This document shows, one piece after another, positions 58,837 through 64,000 of a DNA stretch of 64,000 nucleotides (its first letter is position 1; every line of letters begins with the position of its first letter). The translations under genes and the position numbers were made by a program. The notes under the pieces were generated by a model. That model made no database searches and was not told the DNA's origin. It saw nothing but the letters and a program-made list of their open reading frames with translations. The DNA is taken from contig NC_016584.1 in assembly GCF_000235605.1 (NCBI RefSeq), positions 4,322,001-4,386,000 of the forward strand. The letters are read 5' to 3'. The stretch comes from Desulfosporosinus orientis DSM 765. GTDB taxonomy: Bacteria > Bacillota > Desulfitobacteriia > Desulfitobacteriales > Desulfitobacteriaceae.

Positions 58837-60315
58837 TCACGCCATTTGCTGAATCAGTGTTTCCAGCATGCTATCTATTGTACTCATAACCCGGGCACTG
58901 GCATTATAGGCATGCTGATATTTCAACAAATTGGTCAATTCCTCATCCATAGAGACACTGGAGTAAGATTCCCAACTCGATTGAATCTGTTCAACCAAAG
59001 CTTCTTGATTGGAAACGTTGGCATCCGCTTCCTCCCCTTGGGTTCCTATCCAGCCTACTAACTCAGCATAATAATCGCTGATATTCATTGTCAGTCCATC
59101 AAAGGTAAAATAATCACTATCTGCAAAATCCATAATTTCCGAAGCAATAGCACCATCATTTGAACCGCCTATACTGGAAGCTGCGATACGATCCGTATTC
59201 TGCAGCACAGGATTTACTTGGATATTTCCGATTCCGAAAGGCAAATTTTCATCGATCTTAACAAAGAAATCCGTACCGGTACTTCCATCCAAGCCTTCCC
59301 CGCTGCTGTGAATACTATTGATCTTTCGCGCCATCAGATTGACAAGGATATTGAGTCCTGTCCGTATATCCGATATTAAATTGCTGCTATCCCCACTAAA
59401 GTTATCGTTTGCGGCATCCGCATCCACATCAGCTTCAGTTGTTCCTGATTCTAGAACTGAACTGTCTTCGCCTCTGGCCTCAATAAGACCTAACAGCATT
59501 CCATCCTTTAATTTCAATACCTGCTGAGTATCTTTCCAGACCACCGTAGTGGTTCCATCCGAGCTATTGGTTTGGCATGCTAATTGGTTTACCTGTGTAC
59601 CATTAACCAAACTAACTCCACCAATAGATACGTTATACATCCCCTTGCTGTTGATGGAAACCTTAGTATCCACGCACTCTGATAAGGTATCCAGCAAGCT
59701 GTTCAGTTGATCACGATAATCATTGGCGTTATCCCCATTGCTCTCAGCCCGGACGATCTGTTGATTCAGTTCTGCAATCTGCCCTGCTATGGTATTGATG
59801 TCAGTGGTCATTGACTGGATTTGTGTATCCAGATTTTCCTGTATCTGATCCAGCTGCTCATCAATGAGATTAAACATGGCCGTTAAGGAATCTCCATAGC
59901 CTAATAGAGAAGCTCTGGCTGTATCACTGGTCGGGTCATTAGCCAGTTCTTGCCAAGCCGCAAAATAATCGCTCAGCGCCGTTTGGATTCCCTCATCATC
60001 TGAGAGATCGTTCATTGCTGCTTCAACGTCTTCTATTACACTGGCTTTCGTTTGCCAATAACTGAGAGTACTTTGCTCTTCTCGATACATGTTATCCAGG
60101 AAAATGCTTCGTATCTGGCGCACAGTTTGTACACTGGTTCCCCGCCCGATTTGATATTGCCCGTTTTTCAGATAGGATTGCTCCACTTGAACGACTTGTT
60201 GGCGTACATAACCTTCTGTATCCACATTGGAGATGTTGTGGCCTACTGTATTCAAAGCCCTTTGACTCGCTGATAAACCAGAAGCCGCTATAGACAAGCC
60301 TAAAAATGAACTCAT
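58837..60315 (-). CDS. flgK: Flagellar hook-associated protein FlgK (copy 2)
   Basis: A 492-residue protein with ASQRALNTVGHNISNVDTEGY at the start and DEELTNLLKYQHAYNASARVMSTIDSMLETLI at the end. It aligns with copy 1 throughout but differs in the variable central region. The two genes are in the same order and orientation between the hook gene and flgL. The duplication is old, judged by divergence. Confidence 0.9.
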   Translation of the reverse strand: MSSFLGLSIAASGLSASQRALNTVGHNISNVDTEGYVRQQVVQVEQSYLKNGQYQIGRGTSVQTVRQIRSIFLDNMYREEQSTLSYWQTKASVIEDVEAAMNDLSDDEGIQTALSDYFAAWQELANDPTSDTARASLLGYGDSLTAMFNLIDEQLDQIQENLDTQIQSMTTDINTIAGQIAELNQQIVRAESNGDNANDYRDQLNSLLDTLSECVDTKVSINSKGMYNVSIGGVSLVNGTQVNQLACQTNSSDGTTTVVWKDTQQVLKLKDGMLLGLIEARGEDSSVLESGTTEADVDADAANDNFSGDSSNLISDIRTGLNILVNLMARKINSIHSSGEGLDGSTGTDFFVKIDENLPFGIGNIQVNPVLQNTDRIAASSIGGSNDGAIASEIMDFADSDYFTFDGLTMNISDYYAELVGWIGTQGEEADANVSNQEALVEQIQSSWESYSSVSMDEELTNLLKYQHAYNASARVMSTIDSMLETLIQQMA

Positions 60316-60355
60316 TTTTCTCCTCCTTTGACCGCCCCCTATTCTTAAAACTCAA

Positions 60356-61672
60356 CTAACGTTTCATATTAATCAGGGTTTCCAGCATTTCATCGGCTGT
60401 TGTAATTAATGTGCTGTTCGCCTGATAACCTCTCTGGGTAGTGATCATTTGGCTGAATTCATAGGAAAGGTCCACGTTGGACATTTCCAGGGTCCCGGAA
60501 GAAATCGCCCCGTTGGCAGAAACTCCATTCATGAAATCCCCTGAGTTTGCAGTAGCGATGTAATAGCCTGAACCAGTTTTTTGCAGTCCTGAAGAATTGG
60601 CAAACTGGGCAATACCAATCATCCCTAGGGGCTGCTGAGCCCCGTTAGTGTAAACTCCCATGATAACCCCATTAGAGTCAATCGATATATCCTCTAAGGT
60701 TCCCGCAGAATAGCCATCTACTTCTTCGGCCTCAACGGAACTATCATCAGCCCCTGTGCAAAGATCTGAAAAATCCAGAGTAATTTCCATATCAGCGGCC
60801 CCGGTATCCGGTGATATCGTCAAGACTTGGGTGGTTGGATAGGATGAATCGTCTTCAACAATATCTCCATATTCATCGAATTGCAGTTGCCCCAGATCAA
60901 CTCTGGTAAGAATAGGTTCACCATCTGAATCCGTCTCTCCGGAATCATAGGTCACATAGCAATCCCAGGTATTGGTATCCGATTTGATATAATTAATCGT
61001 TATATCGTGCTCATTACCCAGGCTGTCATAGACCGTCACTGAGGTGGTGTACTGTGGTTCTGTATCATCGTCAATGTCCTCGACAGCTTCCTCCGATGAA
61101 TCTAAATTACCACTAAAAATCACATTTTCTGTAGCTTGTGCTTTAAGAATTTTCTTATTGCCATTGTAGTCATCCCCATAAATATTAATGGGTTCAACCA
61201 GGCTGTCTGTATCGAATTCATAATCGCCAACTGCATTGGTTGAATAACTTGACCACCCATAAACATTCAAGCCATTACTGGTGACGAGATCTCCATTTTC
61301 ATCAATGGAAAAATCTCCCGACCGGGTAAACATATAGGAACCGGTAACCCCATTGCGAACAATAAAAAAACCGTCTCCTTCAAGGCTAAGGTCCGTTGTA
61401 TTCCCTGTGCTCTCTGTACCGCCATCCGTCATTAGCATATCGATGGAACCAATCCCTACACCCAGTCCAATCTGCTTGGCATTGGTCCCTCCTACTCCCC
61501 TGTTGGAATCCGCTGCCGTAGCTTTACTTAGCGTCTGGCTTAAAAGGTCACTGAACGTCACCCTTGAGGCTTTATATCCCACTGTATTGACATTGGCGAT
61601 ATTGTTGCCAATGACATCCATCTTTTTTTCATGAGCCTGCAAACCGGAAACCCCAGCATAGAGAGCTCTCAT
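60356..61672 (-). CDS. flgE: Flagellar hook protein FlgE
   Basis: A 438-residue protein. MRALYAGVSGLQAHEKKMDV, with GNNIANVNTVGYKASRVTFSD, is the rod/hook N-terminus, and NVDLSYEFSQMITTQRGYQANSTLITTADEMLETLINM the matching C-terminus. Its length and place right after flgD fit the hook protein rather than FlgF/FlgG rod proteins (about 260). The middle is Asp/Thr-rich. The second Met (61672) is taken as start. Confidence 0.9.
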   Translation of the reverse strand: MRALYAGVSGLQAHEKKMDVIGNNIANVNTVGYKASRVTFSDLLSQTLSKATAADSNRGVGGTNAKQIGLGVGIGSIDMLMTDGGTESTGNTTDLSLEGDGFFIVRNGVTGSYMFTRSGDFSIDENGDLVTSNGLNVYGWSSYSTNAVGDYEFDTDSLVEPINIYGDDYNGNKKILKAQATENVIFSGNLDSSEEAVEDIDDDTEPQYTTSVTVYDSLGNEHDITINYIKSDTNTWDCYVTYDSGETDSDGEPILTRVDLGQLQFDEYGDIVEDDSSYPTTQVLTISPDTGAADMEITLDFSDLCTGADDSSVEAEEVDGYSAGTLEDISIDSNGVIMGVYTNGAQQPLGMIGIAQFANSSGLQKTGSGYYIATANSGDFMNGVSANGAISSGTLEMSNVDLSYEFSQMITTQRGYQANSTLITTADEMLETLINMKR

Positions 61673-61708
61673 CATAAAAATCCCTTCTTTCTTTGCTCAG
61701 AAGCCGCT

Positions 61709-62500
61709 TCAATTCACACTATAAATTCCATCAATGGGGACTTTGACATTGTTCAGGGTTAAGCTGATGCTGCCGTCGTCTCCCTCATCAGCCGATTCCA
61801 GAACCGCTGTAACTGGTACTGTTTTTTCAGAATCGGTGATATTCACACTGATCTCCTCACCGATATGGTCATTTAAATACTCCAACTCATCTTCTGAACT
61901 GCTATAGTCATCTGAGGTAATGGAATCTAACGTGGCAGTGACGCCATCGACTATGGCATAATCTTCATAGGTCCCTTTGTAAACCCCTGATACGGTTCCC
62001 TCGACACTCATGACATCTAACGTGTCTGCATCATAGACATAGCCTTCACATGTTTTGCCGATCATTGAGGCCATACTGAAAAGGTCTGACCGATCATAGT
62101 CATAAACAGAGGTAACATCATCCAGGTCAACGCTTGTACCGTCAATGACCAGGCTTGCCTCCCCATCGTCCAGAGTGACTGAATCCACCGTTCCCTCCAC
62201 GGAAGTAACCGAACCTGTGCTGTCCGTTATTGAGGCAGTGGCGTATTTTCCGGTCATGGCCATCGACTCCAGAACAGCGATTCGTGAATTCAGGTTGCTC
62301 ATTTGTTCAAGTACACTGAACTGAGCCAGCTGAGATACATATTCTGTACTGTCGGACGGATCTAAAGGATCCTGATTTTTTAACTGAGTTACCAAAAGAT
62401 TGAGGAAATCCTCTTTGCCTAATTCACTGGAAGTGTCTCTGCTTGAAGTTGTTGTTGACGTTGTGTAACTCGTACTGTTCGTAACTGAATTTACACTCAT
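61709..62500 (-). CDS. flgD: Flagellar hook capping protein FlgD
   Basis: A 263-residue protein. GKEDFLNLLVTQLKNQDPLDP, with SQLAQFSVLEQMSNLNSRI, is the diagnostic FlgD N-terminus; the C-terminal part is a Ser/Asp-rich Tudor/FnIII-like region, longer than usual. It is the scaffold for hook assembly and the first gene of this late flagellar block. Confidence 0.92.
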   Translation of the reverse strand: MSVNSVTNSTSYTTSTTTSSRDTSSELGKEDFLNLLVTQLKNQDPLDPSDSTEYVSQLAQFSVLEQMSNLNSRIAVLESMAMTGKYATASITDSTGSVTSVEGTVDSVTLDDGEASLVIDGTSVDLDDVTSVYDYDRSDLFSMASMIGKTCEGYVYDADTLDVMSVEGTVSGVYKGTYEDYAIVDGVTATLDSITSDDYSSSEDELEYLNDHIGEEISVNITDSEKTVPVTAVLESADEGDDGSISLTLNNVKVPIDGIYSVN

Positions 62501-62753
62501 ACATTACCCTCCATCCCTGCTTTTTTAGCATGTTGGCTTTAAAGAATCCTAACAGGCAATTGCGGAATAATTATCAAAATAAAATGGTTTATTATGATGA
62601 AATGCCAAATAACAATGATATTTAATGGTAAATATGATATTTTGTGATGAATTATGAAATTATGAGCAGAATTTCATAGATCAAAACAAAATAAAAAAAA
62701 CCTCTTAATAGATTTAGTTTCTATCAGAGGTTTTTTTATCATTTCAGAACTTT
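62501..62753. other. Intergenic region upstream of flgD with a terminator
   Basis: AT-rich, with loosely repeated ATGATAT/ATTATGA units at 62590-62680. It should contain the flgD promoter; no perfect sigma-28 or sigma-A match was found. The terminator of the response-regulator gene sits at its right end. Confidence 0.4.
62693..62740 (-). terminator. Terminator of the response-regulator gene
   Basis: AACCTCTTAATAGA and TCTATCAGAGGTT pair around TTTAGTT, with A and T tracts on both sides, 14 bases after the stop at 62754. Confidence 0.85.
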
Positions 62754-63479
62754 TTACTGAAACAACTCTTGCACATTTTCATTTTGGATAGTTTTTGTAT
62801 TACGAACTTGGCTAGGCAATAATCTATATCCATAGGAATAAATCGACTCAATTCGCAGGTTCCTCATTTTCCGGCGAAGTCTCCTCACCAGATCATCGAC
62901 AGAACGCTCCGAACCCAAATGTACATCGTTCCAAACATATTTAAGCACCTGTTCTCTGGAAAATGTTCTATACAAATTCTTAACAAACAGCAGGAGCAAG
63001 TCGAACTCTTTGGAGGTAAGATTAATGATCTCGTCATCTTTTTGTACCATACGCACTATTTCATCGATTTTGTAATCCCCATAGATCATGATTCGATTTA
63101 GATTTTTAGCACTCCCATGAATATGCTCCAGAATTCTTTTGACACGCAGCACCAGCTCTTTAGGCAGAAAAGGCTTGGGCAAATAATCATCACAACCCAT
63201 TTCTAAAGCGAAAATCCGGTCAACATTCGAATTCTGCTCGGAAATCATAATTACCGGCCTATCAGGATAGTTGCTCTTCACTTCGCTTAGTATTGCAAAG
63301 CCGTCAACAGCCGGCGTTTCTCTATCCACTATCCAAAGGTGAGGATTCTTATCAATATTATTAATTGCTTTTTCTCCTTCAAAGAAGGATGTTGTCATAA
63401 ACCCTTCTTTTTTAAGATATAAGCAAAGGAGATGATTTAATTGCATGTCTGGTTCAACTAGATAAACATGAAACATCAA
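62754..63479 (-). CDS. OmpR-type response regulator (orphan)
   Basis: A 241-residue protein. The receiver domain (about 1-120) has the phospho-accepting Asp in LWIVDRETPAVDGFAIL and the Lys of KPFLPKEL. The winged-helix DNA-binding domain (about 140-225) has LTSKEFDLLLLF, VLKYVWND and VDDLVRRLRRK. No histidine kinase is adjacent. It may regulate the flagellar genes beside it, but that is only proximity. The second Met (63476) is an equally good start. Confidence 0.88.
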   Translation of the reverse strand: MMFHVYLVEPDMQLNHLLCLYLKKEGFMTTSFFEGEKAINNIDKNPHLWIVDRETPAVDGFAILSEVKSNYPDRPVIMISEQNSNVDRIFALEMGCDDYLPKPFLPKELVLRVKRILEHIHGSAKNLNRIMIYGDYKIDEIVRMVQKDDEIINLTSKEFDLLLLFVKNLYRTFSREQVLKYVWNDVHLGSERSVDDLVRRLRRKMRNLRIESIYSYGYRLLPSQVRNTKTIQNENVQELFQ

Positions 63480-63786
63480 CGGTTACACTCCAATCAAAAC
63501 TTGCTGTACCCACTCCTTTTCCTTAAGGTCTAACAACCTTACCCAGGTTTAATATCCTGCAATTTAAGGCTGTTTGCTGCATCCATGCATTTAGTATTCA
63601 GTTTTACTAAGGCTTGATTCAATATGTACCTTACCATACCATCCTAAATGATAAGGAAACTAAGATCCCCCTGCTTCAATCATAAAGTTATGACTATAAA
63701 TATAGTATTAAAATTATCTGAGTTTTATCTGAATGTTTGCTGAAAATCAGCTGAATTCGCTTAAATAACTATCGTCTGAAGGCTTG
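63480..63786. other. Intergenic region, AT-rich
   Basis: About 300 bases upstream of the response-regulator gene. It should hold its promoter. No hairpin or repeat stands out. Confidence 0.35.
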
Positions 63787-63975
63787 CTAAAGCAGCTTGT
63801 TGATGCTCTCTTGGTTCAATGAACTTGCCCTTTTGCTTGGACAGATAATCCTCCAGCATTCTAAAGGCAGTATTTCTCCGACAGAAATTCGCAATTCATT
63901 CTTGACCTTCTCAGGTTTGTGCTTCAGCTGATTGTAAACCCAGCTTATGACTGAGATATACCTTTCAAAAGCCAT
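63787..63975 (-). CDS. Unrecognised ORF or fragment at the right edge
   Basis: The frame MAFERYISVISWVYNQLKHK to a stop at 63787 has no ribosome binding site. Another frame in the same stretch reads AFRMLEDYLSKQKGKFIEP, which also looks protein-like, so this may be a frameshifted relic. No family recognised. Confidence 0.25.
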   Translation of the reverse strand: MAFERYISVISWVYNQLKHKPEKVKNELRISVGEILPLECWRIICPSKRASSLNQESINKLL

Positions 63976-64000
63976 TCATAACAAAGGTTTGCGTTAAATA

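Noticed and set aside
1-64000. CRISPR arrays, rRNA, tRNA or prophage modules
   Set aside because: No regular spaced repeats, rRNA-like or cloverleaf-forming sequences, or phage structural genes were recognised on reading both strands.

Overview
The window reads as chromosomal DNA of an anaerobic, motile, endospore-lineage Firmicute of the Clostridia, most like the Desulfosporosinus/Desulfitobacterium group. This rests on a PolC-type replicase, AGGAGG-type ribosome binding sites, a SigD-type flagellar promoter, a menaquinone gene, selenium genes and several large sigma-54-controlled acyl-CoA operons. The organism assignment is inference from gene content; no rRNA or tRNA gene was seen.

Layout. 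1-8.6 kb: small regulator/flavoprotein units (TetR with two flavodoxin-fold proteins, a NapH-like ferredoxin, a DUF3160 lipoprotein, MerR/GyrI-like, HxlR with a PPOX-fold flavoprotein), several with clear operators. 8.8-20.0 kb: one ten-gene minus-strand operon for acyl-CoA activation, dehydrogenation, biotin-dependent carboxylation and hydration, with an AtuA-type pair at its head. 20.2-25.8 kb: an iron-sulfur-flavoprotein-like gene and two 698-residue CBS-PAS-AAA+ sigma-54 activators. 26.2-33 kb: a B12-dependent acyl-CoA mutase operon (cobO, large subunit, B12 subunit, MeaB-like GTPase) and a CoA-transferase operon. The mutase carries Phe and Gln where methylmalonyl-CoA mutase has Tyr89 and Arg207, so it is more likely an isobutyryl-CoA-type mutase. 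Good -24/-12 promoters precede each of these units, so the whole 8.8-34 kb stretch looks like a sigma-54 regulon for branched short-chain acyl-CoA metabolism. 33-34.8 kb is a decay zone with relics of an M24 peptidase, an FMN reductase and an IS1634-type transposase.

35-50.8 kb: alcohol dehydrogenase, polC, a glutaredoxin-zinc-ribbon gene whose true frame crosses an in-frame UGA (a selenoprotein), menA, a HIT protein, a PTS EIIC-EAL fusion, a RelA/SpoT-type synthetase, a PadR/DUF2812 pair, and a selenium cluster (DUF3343, yedF, selD, class V aminotransferase) that fits the selenoprotein. 51-62.5 kb: late flagellar genes on the minus strand (flgD, hook protein, two tandem flgK, flgL, fliD, a chaperone-like gene, csrA, a 25-codon ORF, fliS, flagellin). 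A hairpin with a GGA loop is repeated in the leaders of csrA and flagellin, which suggests CsrA control of both. 62.7-64 kb: an orphan OmpR-type response regulator and an unrecognised end region.
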